Assembly (NCBI RefSeq): GCF_001038625.1
Contig: NZ_CP011803.1
Coordinates: 3,906,001-3,970,000, forward strand
Reading direction: 5' to 3'
Length of the DNA: 64,000 nucleotides
Source: Clostridium carboxidivorans P7
GTDB lineage: Bacteria; Bacillota; Clostridia; Clostridiales; Clostridiaceae
This document shows, piece by piece, positions 56,053 through 64,000 of this stretch. The translations under genes were made by a program, and so were the position numbers. Within the stretch, counting starts at the first letter, position 1. Every line of letters starts with the position of its first letter. The notes below the pieces were generated by a model. It saw only the letters and a list, made by a program, of their open reading frames with translations. It did not search any database and was not told where the DNA came from.

Positions 56053-57333
56053 TCAAACTATTTTTTCATTCATAATATTATTTAATTTTAACTTCTGGAT
56101 TCTAGCTTCTACTTCTTTCCTATCTGTAGAATATAATCCTGATTTTTGCATTCTCTTAAAGTATTCAGCACCTGCAAAAGTATATCTATTTCTCCTACCT
56201 TCTTTAGTCATCATTTTATAATTTGCAAAAGCTATAATATCTCCTATGGCTGTGGTCTTTGGAAGAATAAGAGGAGGCATATCTAATACACATCTTACTG
56301 CATTATGACCTGCTAATGTTCCAGTACATATAGCTTCTGTATGTCCTACAAAAAGCCCACTTTTTTCACCACCACAGAATAAATTACTTATTCCTTTTAC
56401 TTTCATATCATCTGTCCTAGGTGCTACAGACAAATACCTAATGGAGTTACCCTTTCCACCTGCATAAGGATCTACATATTTTGAATTTTCTAATCCTTTA
56501 ATTTTTCTTAACTTTTCTAGTGGATAGTAAGATGTCATAAGTTTTGCATGCCCAGTATCTAATAATACTACGTTTTCGGCAAACTCTTTTAATGCATACT
56601 GTTGACATACCTTTGCCTTCAATTTATCCATATTTACATCCTCTTTAGGAACCTTTAAAACAACTACCCCTTTTTTATCTAACTCTTCTACTATATTGTC
56701 AGCTAGACTTTCCTTACACAACTTGCAAGAACCACTAAAAGCTCCATATATATCATCTTCTCTTTCTCCTTGAAGATCATCTACACCGGCTCTCATACTT
56801 ATACTAACTCTTGGTCCAAAAGCAGGACACCTAAGTACACACATTGAACATCCATTTCCATATCTTAAACAGTTTCCCATAGGACCTGTAGATCCTGTAG
56901 TTTCAATAAATACATCTCCCTCCACATAACTTCCATCTGATAAATATATTCCCCTTATTTTATTTCCATCTTTGTTTACATCAATTATTCTACATATCAT
57001 ATTTAATTCTATATTCATAGCTTCTAGACATCTTCTTACTGCAGGTTCAATTTTATTTACATCATAAAGCCATGCATGTTTATGGCCAGGAAAATCCACA
57101 TTTTTATGCCTTGTATTGCTATCAGTTATATTTATTAAGTCTCCTGCTCCTAAGGCTATTAATTCTTCCGCTGCAGTATATCTTCCATTGTTTCTCATTA
57201 TTCCTCCTACATTACCAAGTCCTAACAACATATCAGTTTTTTCATAAAGAGAAACATTATCTGCACCTGCCTTTTTTGCACTTATAGCCGCTGCACATCC
57301 GGCCCATCCACCGCCAATTATAACTACCTTCAT
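56053..57333 (-). CDS. FAD-dependent oxidoreductase (GidA/TrmFO-like fold)
   Basis: 426 residues. N-terminal FAD motif VVIIGGGWAGCAAAISAKKAG, ETTGSTGPMG, and C-terminal FAD loop LFCGGEKSGLFVGHTEAICTG. Distinct cysteines: GNGCSMCVLRCPAFGP (CxxCxxxCP as in ferredoxins) and GSCKLCKES, which could bind an iron-sulfur cluster. The overall shape is that of MnmG/TrmFO flavoproteins, but the tRNA function is not implied. Downstream partner of the PyrK-like gene, 57 nt away, so the two probably form an electron-transfer pair. Confidence 0.8.
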   Translation of the reverse strand: MKVVIIGGGWAGCAAAISAKKAGADNVSLYEKTDMLLGLGNVGGIMRNNGRYTAAEELIALGAGDLINITDSNTRHKNVDFPGHKHAWLYDVNKIEPAVRRCLEAMNIELNMICRIIDVNKDGNKIRGIYLSDGSYVEGDVFIETTGSTGPMGNCLRYGNGCSMCVLRCPAFGPRVSISMRAGVDDLQGEREDDIYGAFSGSCKLCKESLADNIVEELDKKGVVVLKVPKEDVNMDKLKAKVCQQYALKEFAENVVLLDTGHAKLMTSYYPLEKLRKIKGLENSKYVDPYAGGKGNSIRYLSVAPRTDDMKVKGISNLFCGGEKSGLFVGHTEAICTGTLAGHNAVRCVLDMPPLILPKTTAIGDIIAFANYKMMTKEGRRNRYTFAGAEYFKRMQKSGLYSTDRKEVEARIQKLKLNNIMNEKIV

Positions 57334-57390
57334 TAAAAAACCTCCTATATTAAATTATGAATTTAAAATTTCCCTATCTTTAAAACTCTT

Positions 57391-58404
57391 CTATATAAGT
57401 CTTCTCTCTTTAAATACATGTTTAGGATCTATCTGTACCTTGCATAACTTCTTTACCACATGATTTTTATATCTGGTACTGCAAGTACCGCATACACCTT
57501 CTCCACAGCACATTTTGGAATTATTACAGCACGAAAAATTAATATTTTTATCAACAAACTCCATTAGTTTGTAAATAAGTATATCCGGCCCATCACAATG
57601 AATTAAATTTACATTTTCTACTTTTAAAATTTGTTTTATCATGGCTTTTAGTTCTTTTGTAAGTTCACCCTGATCCAACATCTTACACTCTAATATTTCT
57701 GAATTATATTTTTTAAAATATTCTTTTTCAAAAATATTATTAAAAGGAATTTTATCTATTATTGCTATAATACTATTTTCATTAGAATGTAATTTTTTTA
57801 AAACAGGTATTAAAGGTGCTATACCTATTCCTCGTCCTATAACTATGGACACACCGTCTTTTGCTTTATATACATTTTTTAATCCTAATATACCGTTCCA
57901 AAATGGCCCTCTAACTAACACTTTTTCATTTTCATTGAGTTTACATATGCTTTTTGTTTTAATACCTTTTGTTTCTATGGCAATTTTCAATGTGTTTTTC
58001 TCTGTATCTGCTTCCATAATAGAAATTGGTGCATCATAATAATTTGTACACTGTGGATTTCTTATAAATATAAAGCTTCCTGGGTATACAAGATCATGTA
58101 CTAAGCTGTGGGATGCATTTATTGTAAAAATATATAGGCTTTCTTCTACTTGCTCTTTCTTCACTATTGTGCACAAGTAATTTTTTCTTTCCTCTTTGGC
58201 TTTACTTTTGTTTAAAATAAACTCTTGATATATGCATACACCCTTCCAATTTATGCAGTCACAAAAATTTTTTCCTGAAAGTTGTGAACACAATATGCAA
58301 TCTCCTGTTTCAGATAAATGACATGGACATGCTTTACAGATGAAAATGCGATAACAAACAAGCTTAACATAGACTACAGAAATGAACTGGTTAAAAAGCT
58401 TCAT
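57391..58404 (-). CDS. PyrK-like (sulfide/dihydroorotate dehydrogenase-like) FAD/NAD-binding protein
   Basis: About 337 residues. N-terminal cysteine-rich segment CKACPCHLSETGDC...CSQL...FCDC; FAD domain with YPGSFIFIRNP and YDAPISIME; NAD domain with SIVIGRGIGIAPLIPVLKK; C-terminal [2Fe-2S] motif CCGEGVCGTC. It should pass electrons between NAD(P)H, FAD and an iron-sulfur centre. The start is uncertain: the only in-frame ATG (58402-58404) has no ribosome site and the reading frame overlaps the 5' end of the divergent XRE gene. Confidence 0.82.
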   Translation of the reverse strand: MKLFNQFISVVYVKLVCYRIFICKACPCHLSETGDCILCSQLSGKNFCDCINWKGVCIYQEFILNKSKAKEERKNYLCTIVKKEQVEESLYIFTINASHSLVHDLVYPGSFIFIRNPQCTNYYDAPISIMEADTEKNTLKIAIETKGIKTKSICKLNENEKVLVRGPFWNGILGLKNVYKAKDGVSIVIGRGIGIAPLIPVLKKLHSNENSIIAIIDKIPFNNIFEKEYFKKYNSEILECKMLDQGELTKELKAMIKQILKVENVNLIHCDGPDILIYKLMEFVDKNINFSCCNNSKMCCGEGVCGTCSTRYKNHVVKKLCKVQIDPKHVFKERRLI

Positions 58405-58794
58405 ATATCTACAATAGGAGAGAAAATTAAATATCATAGATTGCTAAACGGATGGAGTCAATTTCAACTAGCAAGTAAACTAGGCTTAAGTAAAAAACAA
58501 GGTAGATATTTAATAAAAGATTATGAAACTAGAAGATTATGTCCTCCTCCTGAACTTTCTTTAAAACTTGCTAAGATATTTAGAATAGATACAAAATATT
58601 TTTATGATAATTATTATGAATTCTTAGATTCTAATTATTCCAGTAAAATTTTAAATTGGAGAAAAAAATATAACTTAACAATTACTGATGCTGCTAAAAA
58701 AATTCATGTAAATTATGTTACTTGGAGCTCTTGGGAAAAAAATAAAAAAATAAGCAGAGAAAATTATGAAAAATTAAAAGCACTAGGAATTTAA
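58318..58794 (+). CDS. XRE-family helix-turn-helix regulator
   Basis: 158 residues. HTH at about 32-90: IGEKIKYHRLLNGWSQFQLASKLGLSKKQGRYLIKDYE; a second HTH-like region at about 112-158 (WRKKYNLTITDAAKKIHVNYVTW). The only usable in-frame start is 58318, without a clear ribosome site and inside the divergent flavoprotein frame. It may regulate its divergent neighbour, but both 5' ends need revision. Confidence 0.75.
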   Translation: MTWTCFTDENAITNKLNIDYRNELVKKLHISTIGEKIKYHRLLNGWSQFQLASKLGLSKKQGRYLIKDYETRRLCPPPELSLKLAKIFRIDTKYFYDNYYEFLDSNYSSKILNWRKKYNLTITDAAKKIHVNYVTWSSWEKNKKISRENYEKLKALGI

Positions 58795-58814
58795 TATTAC
58801 TATACCCATATGTG

Positions 58815-58850
58815 AAAGGGGCTGTTACACTTTGCAACAGCCCCTTTATT
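58815..58850 (+). terminator. terminator of the XRE gene
   Basis: AAAGGGGCTGTT / AACAGCCCCTTT, a perfect 12-bp stem with a 9-nt loop and a moderate T/A tail. Confidence 0.88.
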
Positions 58851-58945
58851 TAAAAGTAATTTATGAGAGAAGTCTTGGTTAATGCTCTTTTGACTACCCC
58901 AGCAGTATTCGCTGCGAACCAGTATCCTATTCGGCTATTTGCCAC
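58850..58945 (-). pseudogene. possible remnant of a group II intron reverse transcriptase C-terminus
   Basis: Thirty-one codons on the minus strand read VANSRIGYWFAANTAGVVKR and then ALTKTSLINYF before a stop; an in-frame stop lies just upstream. The SRxGYW ... N/T ... ALT pattern is like the extreme C-terminus of group II intron maturase-reverse transcriptases. No other part is recognisable in 58946-59015. Could equally be chance. Confidence 0.35.
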
Positions 58946-59015
58946 TTAACAATCTACTATTAGTTTCTTTTTAATTCTTACTGACTTTTCCCTCTACTTT
59001 TCAGATGAATACTAG

Positions 59016-59777
59016 TTAAATTGTATATATAGGTGTAAAACTGCAATATCCTATTTCATCACACCTCTTTTTCATTTCCTCCCATATTTTTTCTTTCTTT
59101 ATAGATTCTATTGCTGTTGGATATAAAATATAATTTTCTTTAAATATGTGATCTCTTAAATTAAATATAATATATTTTGCTGTATCATTAACTCTTTCTT
59201 TAAATTCATTAAATCTTAATTTAGAAACCTCTTCAGCTGTTTTAATTAAAAACTTTTTCTTGGCTCTTAAATCATCATGTTCCATTCTCATAATTCTTGT
59301 TGGACCAGTAATACCTCTATCCTCCATCTCAGCAAATAATACCTGTTCTTCTCTTTGGTGATGGCTTTCTGCATCTAATATATTAGATGCAACAGTTTTT
59401 AATGCTTCAAATTCTTCTAAACTATTATCATAGCTATTTAGTTTTTGAATTTTGAAATTAATCTCTTCTAGTTCTGTTAAAAACTCAAGAATTTTGTCAT
59501 GTTCAGCAATAAGTGTATGCACAACATGACCTGGCTCAATTTTTGTTTTAATTTTATCAAGTTCGCCTTTTAAAACATCCATATGAATATCGCATAAGTG
59601 TCTTAAATCTTGTGGATTCATTCCTTTTTCTATTAAATTTTGTTCTGCTATTGAAAGCTCAATAGGATTTATATTTGAAACAATATCTAAAGCTTCTTTT
59701 CTTAAACTCTCTGTAACTCCTGCCTCATTTAATTTTTGTAAAACTTCAGTTAATTTTTCTATCTTTTTATTATCCAT
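59016..59777 (-). CDS. DUF438 and hemerythrin-domain protein
   Basis: 253 residues. DUF438 region (about 1-70, NPIELSIAEQNLIEKGMNPQDLRHLCDIHMDV), then a hemerythrin-like four-helix domain with histidines at HVVHTLIAEHDKILEF, AESHHQREEQVLF, RMEHDDLR and NLRDHIFKENYILYP that can hold a di-iron centre. Such proteins bind O2 or NO. It begins 17 nt after ric and shares its FNR-type promoter. A fragment of a similar gene occurs at 63648. Confidence 0.88.
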   Translation of the reverse strand: MDNKKIEKLTEVLQKLNEAGVTESLRKEALDIVSNINPIELSIAEQNLIEKGMNPQDLRHLCDIHMDVLKGELDKIKTKIEPGHVVHTLIAEHDKILEFLTELEEINFKIQKLNSYDNSLEEFEALKTVASNILDAESHHQREEQVLFAEMEDRGITGPTRIMRMEHDDLRAKKKFLIKTAEEVSKLRFNEFKERVNDTAKYIIFNLRDHIFKENYILYPTAIESIKKEKIWEEMKKRCDEIGYCSFTPIYTI

Positions 59778-59793
59778 TTTTAATTCTCCTTTA

Positions 59794-60507
59794 TTAATTA
59801 TTTTTTAATTCGTAAAGTCTTGGAAACAGTATATTGCTTTCCAAATGTATATGTTGAAATATATCCGATTCCATTTCTTGTAATTTAGAATAAGTTAATT
59901 TATAAGTAGTACATCCATTAGCTGGAACATCATAATCATTAGTTATTTCTCTTAATTCTTTAAGTATATTTCCAGCTCCGACGTGTTCATCTTGCAATTG
60001 ATTAATTATATTTATTGCTTTATCTAAATCTTCTTCACTATTACTTTTTAAATATGCATTAATTGCTGGATATTGAATTGTCTCTTCTTCTATTAAATGA
60101 GCTTCTAATTCCATCTTAACAGTATGAAATAACTTATGAACTCTTGAAAGCTCTGGATGTTTTTCTCCATGAACCCTTAATATTTTAGTTGTTAGTTCAC
60201 TTATTTTAGGAAGGTTCTCATAAAGATAAGCATGATGTACATTTACTATCTGATCAACTAATTCATCAAGGGGTGCTTCCACCCAATTTCTATCTTTTGA
60301 GTAAAGATCATTTTTTAATTTCTCATAGGTATCATTTATTCTTTCTAATAGTTCTGTTTCATTGACCCCTTGCTCTTTTATAGCTGTAATTAATGGCCTA
60401 TCTCCACCGCAGCAAAAATCAATTTTACATTCTTTAAATATATCTGCTGCCTTTGGAAACTTCGTTACTATATCACCTATTTTTTGATTACTATTAAATT
60501 TATTCAT
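59794..60507 (-). CDS. ric: iron-sulfur cluster repair di-iron protein Ric/ScdA
   Basis: 237 residues. N-terminal ScdA domain with Cys27, Cys32 and Cys33 (CKIDFCCGGDRPL); C-terminal hemerythrin-like domain with HHAYLYENLP, HGEKHPEL, HLIEEETIQYP and HIHLESNILFPRL. It repairs NO- or oxidant-damaged Fe-S clusters. First gene of ric-DUF438. A class II FNR-type promoter lies upstream. Confidence 0.95.
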   Translation of the reverse strand: MNKFNSNQKIGDIVTKFPKAADIFKECKIDFCCGGDRPLITAIKEQGVNETELLERINDTYEKLKNDLYSKDRNWVEAPLDELVDQIVNVHHAYLYENLPKISELTTKILRVHGEKHPELSRVHKLFHTVKMELEAHLIEEETIQYPAINAYLKSNSEEDLDKAINIINQLQDEHVGAGNILKELREITNDYDVPANGCTTYKLTYSKLQEMESDIFQHIHLESNILFPRLYELKNN

Positions 60508-60584
60508 TTATTCCTCCTAAATTGTATATTTAAAACAATCTTTTATTGATTTCATTATTTGCTTTTTCTTTAACTTATGACTTT

Positions 60585-60626
60585 ATTATAGCTTTATTGA
60601 TTTTAATAATATGTGATTCAAATCAA
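60585..60626 (-). promoter_or_regulatory. FNR-type box and -10 element of ric
   Basis: Minus strand TTGATTTGAATCAC (60613-60626), 9 of 10 to TTGAT-N4-ATCAA, with TATAAT at 60585-60590. Taking +1 at 60578 puts the box centre exactly at -41.5, the standard activating position. The Fnr-like protein encoded at 60849 is the natural binder. Confidence 0.75.
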
Positions 60627-60678
60627 ATGCAAACCAGCTAAATAAAAAATAAAATTCACTATTACTATCAATGTAATA

Positions 60679-60834
60679 AGGCATATCAAAATAAATAACA
60701 AATCAGTGTGCTAATCTATTGCGGGTCTACTTCGTCAGCAAATCTAGTCAATAGCTCACCATTAACTAAATTCACCTCCTTGTTTGACGCACAATATATC
60801 TCGTCTTTGACTTGTTATTTTCTTTAATATGCCT
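60679..60834. repeat. 156-bp element bounded by 27-bp inverted repeats
   Basis: 60679-60705 (AGGCATATCAAAATAAATA...) and the reverse complement of 60808-60834 agree at 23 of 27 positions. Between them the minus strand has AAGGAGGTGAATTTAGTT, and a 19-codon frame from its GTG, ending RFADEVDPQ. It fills most of the ric-crp gap. A MITE or decayed insertion element is likely; no family recognised. Confidence 0.5.
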
Positions 60835-60848
60835 AATGGACTCTTGAT

Positions 60849-61562
60849 TTATATATAATTTTTTAAACCTTCTTCATCTAAAATTATAATAATTTTTGTT
60901 CCTACTATTTTTATTAATTTTTCATCTTCAAATTTCTTTAGCTTTCTACTTATAGTTTCTCGTGTAACTCCAATAAAATTCGCCATTTCTTCACGTGATA
61001 ATGGTAATTCTATGGATATATTTTTTTCTATATTCTCTCCATATTTCTCCATTAAGTCTGTTAACAAATAAGCCATTCTCGAATCTACATCATTAGTTGC
61101 AAGATTCTGAACAAGACTTTCTACCTTCGACAATCTTTCCCCTACAGTTTCTAATACTTTTATTCCAATCTCCGGATTTTTCATCATTATCTCTTTCATT
61201 TCATCTTTAGTTAGTGTGCATATTTTTGAGTCGATTATTGCTTTGGAATTAAATCCATACTTAGATGGTTTTATAAGCTCCAATTCTCCAAAAAAGTCTC
61301 CTTCTGAAAGTACATGCAATATCTGTTCTTTACCATCCTTAGTATATTTATATAATTTTATCTTTCCTTCATTTATAAAAAAAAGTGTATTAGCCACATT
61401 TCCCTCTGTGAAAACAACATCGCCTTTAGCATATTCTTTATGATTAATAGTCTTTACAATTTTTAGTAATTCTTCATTGTTTAAATTTTCAAATATTGGA
61501 ACCTTACTTGCACAAAGTTCCCCTCTGCAATTATTACAACAGTTACCGCAATTATTATTCAT
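60849..61562 (-). CDS. FNR-like Crp-family transcriptional regulator
   Basis: 237 residues. N-terminal cysteines 5, 8, 9, 12 and 17 (CGNCCNNCRGELC) and a central Cys115 (SKICTLTKDE) correspond to the four [4Fe-4S] ligands of FNR. Cyclic-nucleotide-type beta roll (about 20-120), dimer helix, and a winged helix whose recognition helix VTRETISRKLKKF keeps the E-xx-SR triad (Glu202, Ser205, Arg206) that reads TTGAT. It should act as an O2/NO-sensitive switch. Neighbouring ric has a matching box. Confidence 0.9.
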   Translation of the reverse strand: MNNNCGNCCNNCRGELCASKVPIFENLNNEELLKIVKTINHKEYAKGDVVFTEGNVANTLFFINEGKIKLYKYTKDGKEQILHVLSEGDFFGELELIKPSKYGFNSKAIIDSKICTLTKDEMKEIMMKNPEIGIKVLETVGERLSKVESLVQNLATNDVDSRMAYLLTDLMEKYGENIEKNISIELPLSREEMANFIGVTRETISRKLKKFEDEKLIKIVGTKIIIILDEEGLKNYI

Positions 61563-61616
61563 TGCATCATCCTCCTTTATTAATTTACTAAACGTTGATA
61601 CTAAAGTTTAAAAATA

Positions 61617-61646
61617 AATCCTAGCTACAATTTCGCAGCTAGGATT
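61617..61646 (-). terminator. terminator of hcp
   Basis: AATCCTAGCT / AGCTAGGATT with a 10-nt loop and TTTATTTTT on the minus strand; lies between hcp and the FNR-like gene. Confidence 0.82.
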
Positions 61647-61719
61647 CTATATTGTAAATAATATTGTAGATTATAAATAGGGTGGATATTTGTTGTACAT
61701 TATTTAATAATACTATTTT

Positions 61720-63423
61720 TTAAGCTTCCATAAACATCTTCATATCATCTTCAACATTTGTGATTCCACCAATTCCAAAGTTATCAACCAATACTTTCGC
61801 AACATTTGGTGAAAGGAATGCTGGAAGTGTTGGTCCTAAGTGAATGTTTTTAACTCCTAAGTGTAATAATGATAATAATACTATTACAGCTTTTTGTTCA
61901 TACCAAGCTATGTTGTATGATATAGGTAATTCATTTACACTCTTTAAGCCAAATACTTCTTGAAGTTTAAGTGCTATAACAACTAATGAATATGAATCAT
62001 TACATTGCCCTGCATCTAATACTCTTGGAATTCCTCCAATGTCACCTAAATTCAATTTGTTATATTTATATTTAGCACAACCTGCAGTTAATATTACAGT
62101 ATCTTTTGGTAATTTTGTTGCAAATTCTGCATAATAATCTCTTGATTTTGCTCTTCCGTCACAACCTGCCATCACAAAGAATCTCTTTATAGCACCAGTT
62201 TTAACAGCATCTACAACTTTATCAGCTAATGCTAAAACTTGATTATGAGCAAATCCACCAACTATTTGTCCTTTTTCTATTTCTGTAGGTGCTTTGCATT
62301 TCTTAGCCATTTCTATAACCTTTGAAAAATCTTTTGTACCATCAGCCTTGGCTTCTATATGAGCACATCCTGGCATTCCTGTAGCACCTGTTGTAAATAA
62401 TCTATTCTTGTAAGAATCCTTTGGTATAACTATACAGTTAGTAGTCATAACAATTGGACCATTAAATTTTTCAAATTCTTCTTTTTGCTTCCACCATGCA
62501 TTTCCGTAGTTTCCTGCAAAGTGCTTATATTTCTTGAACTTTGGATAGTATTGTCCAGCAAGCATTTCCCCATGGGTATATACATCTACTCCAGTTTCCT
62601 CTGTTTGTTCAAGTAACATTTCTAAATCTTTCAAATCATGTCCTGAAATTAATATTCCTGGATTAGTTCTAACCCCAATATCTACAGTTGTTATTTCAGG
62701 ATGTCCATATTTTTCAGTATTGGCCTTATCAAGTAATGCCATACCATCTACACCAAATTTACCTGCTTCTAATGTTAAAGCAACTAATTCATCAACTGTC
62801 AAACTGTCATCTAATGTAGCTGCTAATGCTTTAGCCATAAATCCATGAACCTCTTCATTGTTATAGCTTAAGTTCATAGCATGCTTCATGTAAGCAGATA
62901 ATCCTTTTAATCCATAAGTGATAAGTTCTCTTAAACTTCTTATATCTTCATTTTCTGTTGAAAGTACTCCAACTTTTTCAGCTTTCGCATCAAATTCTAT
63001 TGTATTATCAGCTGTCCATGTCGTTGCATCTGGCATTATCATTTCTGTAGTTTGCATTCCTAACACCTTTTTGAAGAATCCACCATTTACCTTTACTTCA
63101 CCAACTTGTCCACCAGCCTTAACAACTTTAGCTTTTAAAGTTTCTCTTAGTTTTAAAGTTTCTCTTACTCTATCTAAAATAGAATCTCTATCAAAATTTG
63201 CATTTGTAATTGTTGTAAATAAATTTTCTGTTATATATTTATCTACAGTACCATCTACAACTCCAACTTTTCTTCCTTCGTTACTTACTATAGCTAGTCC
63301 TTTAGTTACATATATTAATAAATCTTGAGCTTTTGCTACATATTCATCTTTACCGCAAACTCCCACTTTAGTACATCCAGTACAACCTGCTGTTTCTTGA
63401 CATTGATAACAAAACATTGACAT
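61720..63423 (-). CDS. hcp: hybrid-cluster protein (hydroxylamine reductase)
   Basis: 567 residues. N-terminal cysteines C5-X2-C8-X8-C17-X5-C23 bind the [4Fe-4S] cluster; the hybrid-cluster ligands lie in [32 protein letters not shown] and [10 protein letters not shown] / AGQCNDSYS regions. It reduces hydroxylamine or NO and supports nitrosative-stress defence. AGGAGG site before the ATG. Monocistronic, with its own palindromic operator. Confidence 0.97.
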   Translation of the reverse strand: MSMFCYQCQETAGCTGCTKVGVCGKDEYVAKAQDLLIYVTKGLAIVSNEGRKVGVVDGTVDKYITENLFTTITNANFDRDSILDRVRETLKLRETLKAKVVKAGGQVGEVKVNGGFFKKVLGMQTTEMIMPDATTWTADNTIEFDAKAEKVGVLSTENEDIRSLRELITYGLKGLSAYMKHAMNLSYNNEEVHGFMAKALAATLDDSLTVDELVALTLEAGKFGVDGMALLDKANTEKYGHPEITTVDIGVRTNPGILISGHDLKDLEMLLEQTEETGVDVYTHGEMLAGQYYPKFKKYKHFAGNYGNAWWKQKEEFEKFNGPIVMTTNCIVIPKDSYKNRLFTTGATGMPGCAHIEAKADGTKDFSKVIEMAKKCKAPTEIEKGQIVGGFAHNQVLALADKVVDAVKTGAIKRFFVMAGCDGRAKSRDYYAEFATKLPKDTVILTAGCAKYKYNKLNLGDIGGIPRVLDAGQCNDSYSLVVIALKLQEVFGLKSVNELPISYNIAWYEQKAVIVLLSLLHLGVKNIHLGPTLPAFLSPNVAKVLVDNFGIGGITNVEDDMKMFMEA

Positions 63424-63510
63424 ATTATGTCCTCCTATTTTATCTTTTATTTTTATATAAAGTTTAATAATTCCTTTTTATTATTTCTTAACTTCGACAA
63501 TTTAAAGTTT

Positions 63511-63547
63511 ACTATATTCTTTTCATCATTTCTGTAACATACGTTAC
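63511..63547 (-). promoter_or_regulatory. hcp promoter region with palindrome GTAACATACGTTAC
   Basis: The palindrome at 63534-63547 is GTAAC-N4-GTTAC, distinct from the FNR box of ric. TATAGT at 63511-63516 would give a centre at -36.5; a weaker hexamer TAAACT (63506-63511) gives -41.5. It looks like a Crp/Fnr-type regulator site, perhaps an HcpR-like protein. Not an FNR box. Confidence 0.6.
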
Positions 63548-63600
63548 TATTTTAAAGTTAATAAATTTCTTTTTATTTCTATATATGAAAAAATAAAAAA

Positions 63601-63634
63601 GATACTTGATTCCTAGTATTCTGAATCAAATATC
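63601..63634 (-). terminator. probable terminator
   Basis: GATACTTGATTC / GAATCAAATATC stem, AT-rich tail with T runs, after the hemerythrin fragment. Confidence 0.65.
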
Positions 63635-63647
63635 TCTTTCATCAAAG

Positions 63648-63776
63648 TTAAAGCTTAGTTTCGCAATAACACATAAATTTCAATCGTTCTATTTCAAAAT
63701 TTGATTTCGCTAATATTTCTTTTTCTTTTATAGATTCTATGGCTGTAGTATATAAAATATAATTTATGAAATACAT
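63648..63776 (-). pseudogene. fragment of a hemerythrin-domain gene
   Basis: Forty-two codons from ATG 63774-63776: MYFINYILYTTAIESIKEKE and then a different tail with CYCETKL. The first part matches KENYILYPTAIESIKKEK in the C-terminal helix of the DUF438-hemerythrin protein at 59016. Only the last helix is present, so this is a broken copy. Confidence 0.6.
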
Positions 63777-63777
63777 C

Positions 63778-64000
63778 TTATATTACCCTCTTACCATAAG
63801 ATTCTAATTGTGTTTTTGTTTCTTCCAATTTTTTGTCTACAATGCTTGCCTCTTCTATATGATTTATTATAGTTTTTGATGTTATTTTTAATATTTCATC
63901 AACACTTATTATTTCTTTACTCATGCTTTCAATATGCTGTTTTTGATTTATTAAAATTTCCATTACTTCTCTTACTTCCTGCTCAACTTTTGCTATAGAA
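63778..64000 (-). CDS. 3' end of a probable methyl-accepting chemotaxis protein (partial)
   Basis: The minus-strand frame enters at the right edge with SIAKVEQEVREVMEILINQK and ends at 63778. The visible 74 residues are a heptad coiled coil (SMSKEIISVDEILKITSKTI, HIEEASIVDKKL) with a closing ESYGKRVI. This resembles the distal end of an MCP signalling domain or another long coiled-coil protein. No other domain is visible. Confidence 0.5.
   Translation of the reverse strand, partial: SIAKVEQEVREVMEILINQKQHIESMSKEIISVDEILKITSKTIINHIEEASIVDKKLEETKTQLESYGKRVI

Overview
The window reads as low-GC, spore-forming Clostridium sensu stricto. Reasons: strong AT bias, GGAGG ribosome sites, T-box leaders on aminoacyl-tRNA synthetase genes, an alpha/beta small acid-soluble spore protein, the sporulation gene ytxC beside thrS, a coenzyme-B12 glutamate mutase pathway, and strictly anaerobic stress genes (hcp, ric, hemerythrin). 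No CRISPR array, prophage or intact insertion sequence is visible. The genus is an inference; no species is claimed.

Layout. 1-6325: minus-strand sugar or polyol operon led by a GlpP-type antiterminator, then a galactitol-family PTS EIIC, an FGGY kinase, an SDR dehydrogenase, a class II aldolase and a 2-hydroxyacid dehydrogenase cut by the left edge. 6556-8055: cysteine desulfurase plus Se/S-carrier-like DUF3343 protein. 8251-12582: a group of cysteine-rich and repeat proteins with a clostripain-family protease, perhaps spore-surface related. 12739-23387: housekeeping block zapA, pheT-pheS, a TrmH-family methyltransferase, rplT-rpmI-infC, thrS (two tandem T-boxes) and ytxC. 23471-26712: a MITE-like repeat, an unknown gene pair, a stand-alone B3/B4 editing-type protein and a MerR regulator. 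26813-29357: five tRNAs, hslO, a methyltransferase and a SASP gene. 29439-34185: an oligopeptide-binding lipoprotein and asd-dapA-dapB.

34209-44757 is an amino-acid catabolic region. Two near-identical PuuD-like hydrolases and an amino-acid permease lie next to a sigma-54 activator. Both hydrolase genes have a good -24/-12 promoter, and both have the same inverted repeat (TCAAAAYGA, 4 nt, TCATTTTRA) about 65 nt upstream of it. Methylaspartate ammonia-lyase and glutamate mutase E and S subunits follow, without the usual MutL gene. A model consistent with this is that imported gamma-glutamyl compounds are hydrolysed to glutamate, which enters the methylaspartate pathway.

44986-55724 holds two tandem rRNA operons on the minus strand, 5,550 bp apart and almost identical, the second with a distal tRNA-Asn and more promoters. 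56053-64000 carries a two-gene flavoprotein set, an XRE regulator, and a nitrosative/oxidative stress group: ric and a DUF438-hemerythrin gene under an FNR-type box placed at -41.5, an FNR-like regulator with the right cysteines and recognition helix to bind it, hcp under a different palindrome, a hemerythrin gene fragment, and the 3' end of a probable chemotaxis receptor gene.
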